A stretch of DNA of 51,105 nt from positions 1-51,105 of the forward strand of contig JAISBL010000041.1 in the NCBI GenBank assembly GCA_031266215.1. The letters are read 5' to 3'. The stretch comes from Tannerellaceae bacterium. Its GTDB lineage: Bacteria; Bacteroidota; Bacteroidia; Bacteroidales; Tannerellaceae. Shown here piece after piece: positions 43,675 to 51,105 of this stretch (position 1 is its first letter; the number at the start of each line of letters is the position of its first letter). The notes below the pieces were generated by a model. It searched no databases and was not told the origin of the DNA. It saw only the letters and a program-made list of their open reading frames with translations. A program made the position numbers and the translations under genes.

Positions 43675-45696
43675 ATGCAGCAATCACTTAATTTACTAAA
43701 GAGCGACCCCTGGCTCACCCCATATGAGAATGCCATAAACGGACGCCATAAGTATGCAGTCAACAGGGAAAAGGAGCTGACCGGCAACGGAGCGCAAACA
43801 TTAAGCGCTTTCGCTTCCGGTCATCTTTATTTCGGGTTGCACAAGACGCCCGGCGGATGGGTGTTACGCGAGTGGGCGCCTACCGCCACAGCTATCTACC
43901 TTATAGGTACATTCAACAACTGGCGCAAAGACGAACGTTATCGTATGAAACGGATAGAAAACGGTAAATGGGAGATTGTACTTGAAGAAGACAGTCTGCA
44001 CCATGAAGACCTGTTCAAACTTTTAATGGAATGGGATGGAGGTTGCGGAGAACGTATCCCGGCATGGGCGCGCAGGGTTGTACAAGACGAACAGACCAAA
44101 ATATTCAGCGCACAGGTATGGAATCCCGCCAGCCCTTACGTCTTCAGGTCTGAAGGTTTCAGGCCCGACACCTCGCCTTTACTCATTTATGAGTGTCATA
44201 TCGGTATGGCTGCGGAGGAGGAAAAGGTCGGCACATACCGTGAATTTCGCACCCACATATTGCCCCGTATCGTAAAAGACGGGTATAATGCCATACAGAT
44301 AATGGCCATACAGGAACATCCCTACTACGGATCGTTCGGCTATCATGTAAGCAGCTTCTTTTCAGCATCATCGCGTTTTGGAACGCCTGAAGAACTAAAA
44401 GAACTCATTGATGAAGCTCACTCCCTGGGCGTTGCCGTGATAATGGACATCGTGCACAGCCATGCAGTAAAGAACGAAGTAGAAGGGTTGGGCCGGTTCG
44501 ACGGATCATATGGTCAGTATTTCTACCAGGGCGACCGCCGCGAACACCCGGCGTGGGACTCTCTGTGTTTCAATTACGGCAAGAACGAGGTGTTACACTT
44601 TCTACTTTCCAACTGTAAGTTCTGGTTAGATGAGTACCGTTTCGACGGATTCCGTTTTGACGGCGTTACATCTATGCTTTATTACAGTCACGGGCTGGGG
44701 GAAAGTTTTACCAACTATTCAGATTATTACAATGGTCATCAGGACGGCGAGGCCATCATGTACCTGACTCTGGCCAATAAGCTTATACATCAGGTAAACC
44801 CCCGGGCCGTCACTATTGCCGAAGAAGTAAGCGGTATGCCGGGACTGGCCGTCGGGGTTGAAGACGGGGGCTATGGCTTTGACTACCGTATGGCTATGAA
44901 TATACCGGATTACTGGATCAAAACGATAAAGGAGAAGAAAGACGAGGACTGGAGCCCTTCTTCCATCTGGTGGGAAATAACCAACCGCCGGGCCGACGAG
45001 AAAACGATAAGCTATGCCGAAAGCCACGATCAGGCTATGGTGGGCGACAAAACCATTGTCTTCCGGCTGATAGACGCCCAGATGTACTGGCACATGCAGA
45101 AAGGAGACCGATGCTTTGCGGTTGACCGGGGAATGGCTCTGCACAAGATGATACGACTGGTGACGGCATCGACCATAAACGGAGGCTACCTGAACTTCAT
45201 GGGTAATGAGTTCGGGCATCCGGAATGGATAGATTTCCCCCGCCAGGGGAACAACTGGTCGTATAAATACGCCCGCCGCCAGTGGCATCTGGTAGATGAC
45301 ACGAGCCTGACGTATCACTACCTGGGCGATTTTGATCGCGAAATGATTTCACTAATTAAAGGCGTGAAGGATTTTCAACGCATGCAGCTATTTAAGATAT
45401 GGGACAATGATGGCGATCAGATACTGGCTTATATGCGCCAAAACCTGTTGTTCGTATTCAATTTCAATCCCAACCGTTCCTTTACAGGATACGGTTTCCT
45501 GACGCCGGAGGGCGAATACGAGGTCGTGCTGAACACCGATGACAAACGTTTCGGCGGCTTCGGACTGGCTGATGACGCTATCCGCCATTTCACACAGTCT
45601 GACTCCCTTTACAAGGGCGAACGCAAAGGCTGGCTGAAGCTGTACATCCCCGCCCGAAGCGCGGTGGTATTAAGAAAACTGTTAACCAACAATTAA
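43675..45696 (+). CDS. glgB: 1,4-alpha-glucan branching enzyme
   Basis: 673 residues. The N-terminal CBM48 module has REWAPTATAIYLIGTFNNWR; the GH13 barrel follows with GYNAIQIMAIQEHPYYGSFG, VIMDIVHSHAV, the nucleophile region DGFRFDGVTSMLYYSHG, the acid TIAEEVSGMPG and the third acid in YAESHDQAMVGDK. The C-terminal beta domain ends VVLRKLLTNN. Length and motifs match the eukaryotic-like branching enzymes common in Bacteroidetes. It makes alpha-1,6 branches in glycogen. manA starts 6 bp later, so they form an operon. Confidence 0.95.
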   Translation: MQQSLNLLKSDPWLTPYENAINGRHKYAVNREKELTGNGAQTLSAFASGHLYFGLHKTPGGWVLREWAPTATAIYLIGTFNNWRKDERYRMKRIENGKWEIVLEEDSLHHEDLFKLLMEWDGGCGERIPAWARRVVQDEQTKIFSAQVWNPASPYVFRSEGFRPDTSPLLIYECHIGMAAEEEKVGTYREFRTHILPRIVKDGYNAIQIMAIQEHPYYGSFGYHVSSFFSASSRFGTPEELKELIDEAHSLGVAVIMDIVHSHAVKNEVEGLGRFDGSYGQYFYQGDRREHPAWDSLCFNYGKNEVLHFLLSNCKFWLDEYRFDGFRFDGVTSMLYYSHGLGESFTNYSDYYNGHQDGEAIMYLTLANKLIHQVNPRAVTIAEEVSGMPGLAVGVEDGGYGFDYRMAMNIPDYWIKTIKEKKDEDWSPSSIWWEITNRRADEKTISYAESHDQAMVGDKTIVFRLIDAQMYWHMQKGDRCFAVDRGMALHKMIRLVTASTINGGYLNFMGNEFGHPEWIDFPRQGNNWSYKYARRQWHLVDDTSLTYHYLGDFDREMISLIKGVKDFQRMQLFKIWDNDGDQILAYMRQNLLFVFNFNPNRSFTGYGFLTPEGEYEVVLNTDDKRFGGFGLADDAIRHFTQSDSLYKGERKGWLKLYIPARSAVVLRKLLTNN

Positions 45697-45702
45697 ATCA
45701 TC

Positions 45703-46683
45703 ATGTTGTATCCTCTTATATTCAAACCTATCCTAAAGCAGATCATATGGGGCGGAGCTGACATCTGCCCTTTCAAAGGTATCAGCCCTGTAGAATATGG
45801 TATAGGCGAAAGCTGGGAGCTATCGCACGTAAACGAAAACTACTCCATTGTGGATAACGGCCCCTTTAAAGGCAGGAACATAGACGAACTGATCAATAGC
45901 CTGGGCAGCAGGCTGGTTGGCGCCAGAGTTATGGAGCGCTTTGGCAAGACATTCCCCCTGCTTATAAAATTCATCGACGCCCGTGACAATCTATCCATAC
46001 AGGTACACCCTGACGATGCATTGGCGCGCGAACGTCACAACTCCTTCGGCAAGACCGAAATGTGGTACGTTGTCAAAGCCACCGAAGGCGCCGCCCTGTA
46101 TTCCGGCTTCTCTCAGCAGATAGACCCCGGCGAGTACGTAAGGCGTGTAGCGGATAATACTATAATGGATGTATTACAGCGCTATGAGGTGAAGGAAGGC
46201 GACGTCTTCTTCCTCCCCGCCGGAAGGGTGCATGCAATCGGCAGCGGATGTTTCATTGCAGAGATCCAGCAGACAAGTAATATCACCTACCGCATATATG
46301 ATTATAACCGCAAAGACGCCGGAGGCAGGGGACGCGAACTACATACGGAACTGGCCAAAGACGCAATTGATTATACCCTTAGCTCCGATTACCGTACACA
46401 TTACGTACCCCGGAAAGATGCCGTGGTCACATTAGCAGATTGTCCGTATTTCACCACCAACCTGCTGGAACTGGGAACCACGATGACGCGTGACTTCGCT
46501 TCGCTGGATTCCTTCGTTGTTTACATCTGCATGGACGGGCGGGTTTCACTCAGTGACAATAAGGGTAATGAATTGACGCTTCACCGCGGACAGACAGTTC
46601 TCATCCCCGCAGACACGAAGCAGGTCACCCTGGCTCCTTTACCGGCAACCAGATTGATGGAAACCTGGGTAACAGCTTCCTGA
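45703..46683 (+). CDS. manA: Mannose-6-phosphate isomerase, class I
   Basis: 326 residues, the short class I form. The zinc site is formed by SIQVHPDDALARERH, with the following GKTEMWYV Glu, and by VHAIGSGCFIAEIQQTSNIT with the family's Tyr-Arg-hydrophobic segment (YRIYDYNRKD). A C-terminal cupin ends with RGQTVLIPADTKQVTL. It interconverts mannose-6-phosphate and fructose-6-phosphate in the cytoplasm. Cotranscription with glgB ties hexose phosphate entry to glycogen synthesis. A terminator follows 27 bp after the stop. Confidence 0.95.
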   Translation: MLYPLIFKPILKQIIWGGADICPFKGISPVEYGIGESWELSHVNENYSIVDNGPFKGRNIDELINSLGSRLVGARVMERFGKTFPLLIKFIDARDNLSIQVHPDDALARERHNSFGKTEMWYVVKATEGAALYSGFSQQIDPGEYVRRVADNTIMDVLQRYEVKEGDVFFLPAGRVHAIGSGCFIAEIQQTSNITYRIYDYNRKDAGGRGRELHTELAKDAIDYTLSSDYRTHYVPRKDAVVTLADCPYFTTNLLELGTTMTRDFASLDSFVVYICMDGRVSLSDNKGNELTLHRGQTVLIPADTKQVTLAPLPATRLMETWVTAS

Positions 46684-46710
46684 CAGGCCGGTATCTTTTA
46701 CACGGCATTT

Positions 46711-46741
46711 GCGCACTTTCCGGCGAAAGTTGCGCGTTTTT
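46711..46741 (+). terminator. Rho-independent terminator of glgB-manA
   Basis: GCGCACTTTC (46711-46720) pairs with GAAAGTTGCGC (46725-46735) with one bulge, followed by GTTTTT. Position and shape are typical. Confidence 0.8.
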
Positions 46742-46807
46742 CAGGAGGGGGGCGGGAGGTGAGAATTGCAGGGATAGTATTATGGGCCTGCTATCAGTTG
46801 TTAAAAT

Positions 46808-46934
46808 AACCTGAGATTTCGATGTAAGAAAAACAGCCTCGCAAATACGTGAGGCATGGCCGGCGATTTATGTCCGGCAATGGCGGCAGGAGAGGGCCGG
46901 CCACACCAGGTTTTTCTTACATTGAACTCAGGTT
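46808..46934. repeat. Inverted-repeat element 1 (127 bp) beside the recombinase gene
   Basis: Left end 46808-46834 and right end 46910-46934 are inverted copies of AACCTGAG...ATGTAAGAAAAAC with small gaps. The GC-rich interior holds its own palindromes (GCCTC...GAGGC, GGCCGGCC). Element 2 at 46990-47126 has the same ends and a different interior. It may be a MITE, a recombinase target or a long transcript hairpin. No obvious flanking target duplication is seen for this copy. Confidence 0.75.
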
Positions 46935-46989
46935 ATATTTAATGTATATACAGGCTATGCTATAAGTGTTATGCTGAATTTACTAATTC

Positions 46990-47126
46990 AACCTGAGTTT
47001 CGACATAAGAAAAACCTTCATTCAAACGTATAGAGGATATATCTGTAAACGCACCGGTGGCGCCGGCGGCTTGTTTTCCGGAGAGATTCCTCTTCTTATG
47101 CTTTTCTTACATTGAAAACTCAGGTT
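46990..47126. repeat. Inverted-repeat element 2 (137 bp) beside the recombinase gene
   Basis: Left end 46990-47016 (AACCTGAGTTTCGACATAAG and onward) and right end 47101-47126 are inverted copies of the ends of element 1. It is flanked by AATTC on both sides (46985-46989 and 47127-47131), compatible with a 5-bp target duplication. A TACGTTTG -7-like box lies on the minus strand of the interior. It ends 19 bp before the recombinase start codon. Confidence 0.75.
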
Positions 47127-47145
47127 AATTCAATTAATTCCGAAT

Positions 47146-48336
47146 ATGGCATCTATAAAAGTAAAGCTCCGAAAGTCAAACGTAGAAGAAAAAGAAGGCG
47201 TGATAATCATCCAGATAATCTATAACCGCAGGGTGAAATGCCTGACCACACGTTTCCGCCTTTTCTCTCATGAATGGGATAAGAAAAAAGATAAAATCAT
47301 ACTCAAAGCAGCCAGTAAAGAACGCGAGATATACCTTCGCAATATAATGGACGGACTGGACAAAGAGCTGGAGAGACTCAGGAAATGCAAGGAAATACTT
47401 GATAAGAGAAGCGTCTGCACCATTGAGGAATGGGTCGAGAGATATACCGACAGATCCCTCAACGGCTATCTCTTCCCCTTCATGGACAGGATGATCGACA
47501 GGATCAGGGCCGAAAACCGCAACCGCACCGCCGCAATATACAGCGTAGCTATGAAGAGCCTGCAATCCTTCCGCCAGGGCGCCGATATATTGATAGAGTC
47601 AATTGATTCCGGACTGGTGCGGCGATATGAAAACTACCTGAAGCTAAAGCATATCTCAATGAACACCATCTCGTGCTACATGCGCGTATTGAGGGCCGTG
47701 TACAACCGGGCGGCGGAAGAAGGACTGACGTCTCAGCGGCTACCGTTCAAAAACGTATACACCGGCGTCGCCAGGACAGCCAAGCGGGCGGTAAACGAAA
47801 CCCTCATCGTGCGTCTGAAAGGACTCGACCTGAGTAAGAACCTGGAGCTGTCACTCGCCCGCGACCTGTTCATGTTCAGCTTCTACACCCGCGGCATGTC
47901 TTTCGTGGACATGGCCAACCTCCGGCGGTATCAGGTACGTAACGGCTACCTCACCTACACGCGCAGCAAAACCCGTCAAAACCTCAGAATCCGCATAGAG
48001 CCATGCATGGAAGAGATATTTGAACGGTACCGCGGCCGAACGCTTGACAACTTCCTGCTACCCGTCTACCACCCCGGCCAGTGCGACGCAGCCAGCGCGC
48101 TAAGAACCTATAACAAACGGCTGGAGCGTATCTCCGCCAGACTGGGACTGGAGAAACCGCTCACCTCTTATGTCGCTCGCCACAGCTGGGCTACCATCGC
48201 CCTGCGCAAAGGCATCCCGGTGCGGGTCATAAGCGAAGGCATGGGGCATGAGAGCGAACACACAACCCGTATCTATCTCGCCGCCATCGAGCAATCAGCC
48301 ATCGACCAGGCCAACGCACGGGTAATCGCTCTCTGA
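47146..48336 (+). CDS. Tyrosine site-specific recombinase
   Basis: 396 residues with the Bacteroidetes integrase plan: an arm-binding N-terminus (MASIKVKLRKSNVEEKEG), a SAM-like core-binding domain (about 110-205) and a catalytic domain. The catalytic set is R249 (YTRGMSF), K275 (RSKTRQN), R345 (YVARHSW), H368 (GMGHES) and nucleophile Y377 (RIYLA); the usual His of HxxR is Tyr342, as in many members of this group. Relatives mobilise conjugative elements or invert promoters of surface genes. No other mobile-element genes surround it, while two inverted-repeat elements lie directly upstream, so a local inversion role is plausible but unproven. Confidence 0.92.
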   Translation: MASIKVKLRKSNVEEKEGVIIIQIIYNRRVKCLTTRFRLFSHEWDKKKDKIILKAASKEREIYLRNIMDGLDKELERLRKCKEILDKRSVCTIEEWVERYTDRSLNGYLFPFMDRMIDRIRAENRNRTAAIYSVAMKSLQSFRQGADILIESIDSGLVRRYENYLKLKHISMNTISCYMRVLRAVYNRAAEEGLTSQRLPFKNVYTGVARTAKRAVNETLIVRLKGLDLSKNLELSLARDLFMFSFYTRGMSFVDMANLRRYQVRNGYLTYTRSKTRQNLRIRIEPCMEEIFERYRGRTLDNFLLPVYHPGQCDAASALRTYNKRLERISARLGLEKPLTSYVARHSWATIALRKGIPVRVISEGMGHESEHTTRIYLAAIEQSAIDQANARVIAL

Positions 48337-48370
48337 ACCGGCAAAGGACTGCAGGGTCGGGTTTATTTTG

Positions 48371-48378
48371 TACATTTG
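48371..48378 (+). promoter_or_regulatory. -7 box (TACATTTG) of the DUF4301 gene
   Basis: TACATTTG fits TAnnTTTG, 70 bp before the ATG at 48449. A short hairpin AACCC-CTCA-GGGTT follows in the leader (48381-48394). No clear -33 box. Confidence 0.5.
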
Positions 48379-48448
48379 TCAACCCCTCAGGGTTAGAGAG
48401 GGAGAGAAAGAAATCACAACAAATCCATTAACTTAAAGTAAACTTGAA

Positions 48449-49981
48449 ATGAATCTTTTGCTGACTAAAAACGACTTAGCTATGCTTGAGTCACAGGGCA
48501 TATCCCGGTTACAGATAGAAATGCAGGCCGAACGCTTAGCCCGGGGATTCCCTTTTCCCCGCATAGTAGCCTCTGCTTCAGTAGAAAAAGGAATAACCGA
48601 TGTATCCAGTGTAGAACAATTGAAATACATAAACGAATGGGACGAATACCTGCAGGGTAACCACCGTGTCCTAAAGTTCGTACCCGCCTCGGGGGCCGCC
48701 AGCCGGATGTTCAAAGCCATCTATGAATTTATAGCCGCCAGCCGTAACGAGCCGGCCGCACCGGAGGAGAAAGAATTCTTCGGTAAAATAAAACAATTCG
48801 CCTTCTATCAGGCGCTGAACCAGGCCTGCCTCGTAGCCACCGATCAGAGGCTGACGAAATGCCTGTGGGCGGGGAAATACAAAATCGTAGCCTCCATACT
48901 GCTGGAAAACCACGGCCTCAATTACGGACAGCTCCCAAAGGGACTGCTTCTCTTCCACTCCTATCAGCATGGAGACGCCCGGACAGCCGTGGAAGAACAC
49001 ATGGCAGAAGGCGCCATGTATGCCAGGAACCTCGCCGGCGAGGTAAACCTGCACTTCACGGTTTCGACCGGGCACGAGCAACTCTTCAAAGACTTCGTGG
49101 AAAAGAAAAAAGAGATATATGAAGACAAGTTCTCCGTCAAATACAACATCACCTTCAGTTGCCAGAAGTCATCCACAGACACCATCGCCGCAGGAGAAAA
49201 CACCATCCCGTTACGCAATCCCGGCGGCACGCTAATGCTCAGGCCCGGCGGGCACGGCGCGCTTATTGAAAACCTTAATGAAATAGACGCCGACATTGTA
49301 TTTATCAAAAACATAGACAACGTCACGCCCGACAGCCTCAGGTACTCCACCGTTATTTACAAGAAGGTACTGGCCGGAGTGCTTGTCTCACTGCAAAAGC
49401 AGATATTCGCCTACCTCAATCTTATCGACAGCGGAAAATACTCGCACCGGCAGGTGGGAGAAATGATAAGTTTTCTTCAGGACAAGCTATTTACGCGCCG
49501 CAGCGACATAAAGTTCCTGGAAGATACCGAACTGATACTCTATCTCAGGAAGAAGTTTCATCGCCCCATACGTGTCTGCGGCATGGTGAGAAACGAGTCG
49601 GAACCCGGCGGAGGCCCCTTCCTCGCAGTCAATCCCGACGGGACCACCTCGCCCCAGATAATTGAAAGCGCACAGATAGACCTCAGCGACCCGTCGCAGA
49701 AGGAGTTCTTTGAACAGGGGACGCACTTCAACCCCGTAGACCTGGTCTGCGGCCTCAAAGACCATCTTGGCAATAAATACCACCTGCCCGACTACGTAGA
49801 CAAAGACGCCGGCTTCATCTCAGAAAAAAGCAAAGGCGGACGCCTGGTCAGGGCTCTTGAGCTGCCGGGACTGTGGAACGGAGCGATGAGCGACTGGAAC
49901 ACCGTCTTCGTACAAGTCCCCAGCGACACCTTCACCCCCGTAAAGATCGTCAACGACCTCCTTCGCCCCGAACACCAGTAA
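48449..49981 (+). CDS. DUF4301 family protein, nucleotidyltransferase-like
   Basis: 510 residues matching the Bacteroidetes family DUF4301. Two segments resemble sugar-nucleotide pyrophosphorylases: VPASGAASRMFKA (about 78-90), like the G-x-G-[TS]-R-M loop that binds the nucleotide phosphate, and RPGGHGALIENL followed by FIKNIDNVTPD (about 265-295), like the GHG and NxDN motifs of UDP-sugar pyrophosphorylases. From this I infer a GT-A nucleotidyltransferase fold, but no activity is established from the sequence. The C-terminal region (CGMVRNESEPGGGPFLAV, and ISEKSKGGRLVRALELPGLW) is also strongly family-like. It is a stand-alone gene with its own -7 box. Confidence 0.85.
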   Translation: MNLLLTKNDLAMLESQGISRLQIEMQAERLARGFPFPRIVASASVEKGITDVSSVEQLKYINEWDEYLQGNHRVLKFVPASGAASRMFKAIYEFIAASRNEPAAPEEKEFFGKIKQFAFYQALNQACLVATDQRLTKCLWAGKYKIVASILLENHGLNYGQLPKGLLLFHSYQHGDARTAVEEHMAEGAMYARNLAGEVNLHFTVSTGHEQLFKDFVEKKKEIYEDKFSVKYNITFSCQKSSTDTIAAGENTIPLRNPGGTLMLRPGGHGALIENLNEIDADIVFIKNIDNVTPDSLRYSTVIYKKVLAGVLVSLQKQIFAYLNLIDSGKYSHRQVGEMISFLQDKLFTRRSDIKFLEDTELILYLRKKFHRPIRVCGMVRNESEPGGGPFLAVNPDGTTSPQIIESAQIDLSDPSQKEFFEQGTHFNPVDLVCGLKDHLGNKYHLPDYVDKDAGFISEKSKGGRLVRALELPGLWNGAMSDWNTVFVQVPSDTFTPVKIVNDLLRPEHQ

Positions 49982-50061
49982 CCGCATTATTGAGTATCAC
50001 CTGCCCCTGATACCGGTTGTCACTTAATATACTCTGTACCAATACTCAACGTTAATCGCAT

Positions 50062-50429
50062 ATTGGCGCAGGCATTTGCACCACATCGTTGCAAGCGTTT
50101 GCACCACATCGTTGCAAGCACTTGCTACACACCGGCGCAAGCACTTGCTACACACCGGTGCTAGCGTTAGCTCCATACCGGTGCAAGCATTAGCTCCACA
50201 TCGTTGCAAGCATTAGCTCCATACCGGTGCAAGCGTTAGCTCCATACCGGTGCAAACATTAGCTCCATACCGGTGCAAGCGTTAGCTCCATACCGGTGCA
50301 AGCGTTAGCTCCACATCGGTGCAAGCGTTAGCTCCACATCGGTGCAAGCGTTAGCACCACACCGGTGCAAGCATTAGCACCACATCGTTGCAAGCATTAG
50401 CACCACACCGGTGCCAGCATTAGCTCCAC
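50062..50429. repeat. Palindrome array D: 16 units of 23 bp, core TGCAA-N4-TTGCA
   Basis: Sixteen units follow each other every 23 bp from 50062 (50085, 50108, 50131, 50154 and so on to 50407) with no slippage. Early units carry TGCAA-GCGT-TTGCA, a perfect inverted repeat; the unit at 50154 carries GCTA-GCGT-TAGC, also perfect; most later units are hybrids (GCAA-N4-TAGC). The linker often contains ACCGGT or CACCGGTG, a second palindrome. The composition changes gradually from left to right. It lies between DUF4301 and the next fimbrillin-type gene. Confidence 0.9.
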
Positions 50430-50926
50430 ACTGTGCAGTCCGCAGGAGTGCACGGTGCACCGCCATGCTCATCGTCATTACTTAGCTTCGCCCGCAATGA
50501 CGATTAGGGGGTGGTGCGTTGCTTTTCAATGTGGACTGATGCCGGAAGGCGTCTGAGATGGATAACCTGCGCAAGCCGAAGGCGCAGCACAGGGACAGGC
50601 AACACCCCACCTGCAGAACTGCAGAGCTGTTCAACAGGGGGGTGTTTTCGGATGGGAGATGCCTTACGCTTCTCCCTTTTTAGCTTCCTGCCGGGGTGAT
50701 TCGTCCATCGCGGACTGATGTTTACGGGTTTATCGGATTATGGCTTAAAAGACTGGCCCATAGCAGTCAGTGAGCGTCAGTGGCGATGGCGGAAATATGC
50801 ACGGGCTGATATGGTGAATGTTTGTACATGTCTGATGTCGGGAATGGTGAACTAATGGGGTGGGAATAGCACGGCGGAGGTGAACTTCAGGGATGGTTTT
50901 AGTTAGGGTAAACCGTTGTTATACAG
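50430..50926. other. Intergenic region with strong hairpins, possible structured RNA
   Basis: No convincing protein gene is seen in 497 bp. Three stems stand out: ATCGTCATT/AATGACGAT (50471-50479 with 50496-50504), AACACCCCACCTG/CAGGGGGGTGTT (50601-50613 with 50635-50646) and a terminator at 50654-50681. A short open frame at 50511-50699 is Arg/Cys/Ser-rich and not protein-like. The region could encode a small RNA ending at the terminator. Confidence 0.35.
50654..50681 (+). terminator. Rho-independent terminator without an evident upstream gene
   Basis: GGGAGA (50654-50659) pairs with TCTCCC (50671-50676), followed by TTTTT. The nearest + strand gene ends 670 bp upstream with array D between, so it may end an unannotated transcript. 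Confidence 0.6.
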
Positions 50927-50934
50927 TACTTTTG
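50927..50934 (+). promoter_or_regulatory. -7 box (TACTTTTG) of the distal fimbrillin-type gene
   Basis: TACTTTTG fits TAnnTTTG, 24 bp before the ATG at 50959. No consensus -33 box is seen. Confidence 0.5.
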
Positions 50935-50958
50935 AGCTGTAATTTAAAATTATTCAAT

Positions 50959-51105
50959 ATGAAACATCTTGGTTTTTTTCTCTTGTCGACCATCATCGCC
51001 ACATCCGCCTGCAGCAAAGCAGGCGATCCTGAAGAAGGAGGCGTAACTATCGAAAAGGGACGACTCGCCTTCATCCTTCCCGATGCCGGGAGGGCAGTTA
51101 CCTAT
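50959..51105 (+). CDS. N-terminus of a fimbrillin-type surface lipoprotein (partial)
   Basis: 49 codons run from the ATG at 50959 to the window edge: MKHLGFFLLSTIIATSACSK and onward. The signal ends in a lipobox (ATSAC, Cys near residue 18), and the first mature segment (RLAFILPDAGRAVTY) has the beta strand plus Arg-Ala-Val-Thr typical of the start of fimbrillin and Mfa/FimA-like domains, where an Arg-gingipain-like cleavage often precedes the mature chain. The rest is outside the window, so the subfamily is open. Confidence 0.6.
   Translation, partial: MKHLGFFLLSTIIATSACSKAGDPEEGGVTIEKGRLAFILPDAGRAVTY

Noticed and set aside
43572-43787. N-terminal extension of the antiporter
   Set aside because: It overlaps the divergent glgB promoter and start and lies beyond the antiporter's own -7 box.
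47146-48336. Integrated conjugative or prophage element defined by the recombinase
   Set aside because: No mobilisation, transfer, phage or cargo genes and no tRNA attachment site are visible on either side; neighbours are metabolic and DUF4301 genes.
50511-50699. 62-residue frame in the hairpin-rich region
   Set aside because: Composition is Arg, Cys and Ser-rich, it runs across two strong hairpins and the terminator, and it has no leader signal.

Overview
The window is chromosomal DNA from a member of the Bacteroidota, almost certainly order Bacteroidales. The evidence is a SusC/SusD pair with a FecR-type anti-sigma factor and an ECF sigma factor, three or more fimbrillin-type surface lipoproteins, the families DUF5106, DUF4491, DUF4301 and PG0541, and many copies of the Bacteroidales -7 promoter box TAnnTTTG. 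The genus cannot be fixed by eye; a Tannerellaceae/Dysgonomonadaceae-like organism is a guess. No tRNA, rRNA, CRISPR array or insertion sequence was seen.

Layout. 1-4.7 kb: the 3' end of a surface protein, a DUF5106/thioredoxin-like lipoprotein, a small exported protein and a large secreted Ig-like protein. 4.7-13.2 kb: an AraC regulator, a palindrome array, then a TetR-controlled RND efflux operon (TolC, adaptor, pump, small P-II-like protein). 13.2-16.8 kb: a response regulator whose phospho-acceptor aspartate is missing, a membrane-anchored MutS-like ATPase and a convergent ApbE lipoprotein. 17-26.2 kb: a nutrient uptake locus (FecR, SusC, SusD, a secreted LamG/phosphodiesterase-type enzyme) whose ECF sigma factor lies at the far end on the opposite strand. 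26.3-36 kb: housekeeping genes (DUF4491, MutS2, a PDZ protein, TsaD, CinA, indolepyruvate oxidoreductase IorAB). 36.4-39.8 kb: a tandem duplication of a fimbrillin-like gene. 40-46.7 kb: an FMN-dependent dioxygenase/FabK-like enzyme, a cation/proton antiporter, and glycogen branching enzyme with mannose-6-phosphate isomerase. 46.8-51.1 kb: two inverted-repeat elements beside a tyrosine recombinase, a DUF4301 gene, a long palindrome array and the start of another fimbrillin-type lipoprotein.

The most unusual signal is not a gene. Four intergenic regions hold tandem arrays of short inverted repeats with a strict period of 21 or 23 bp, about two DNA helical turns. The core differs in each array (CACGTACGTG; TTCCC-N4-GGGAA; TTGAC-N6-GTCAA; TGCAA-N4-TTGCA) while the geometry is shared, and some units change both arms together. 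The repeats and spacers are too short for CRISPR, and two of the four periods are not multiples of three, so coding cannot explain the set. They look like phased operator arrays or serial hairpins and deserve a genome-wide search.

All calls come from reading the sequence and knowledge of protein families; no database search was run.
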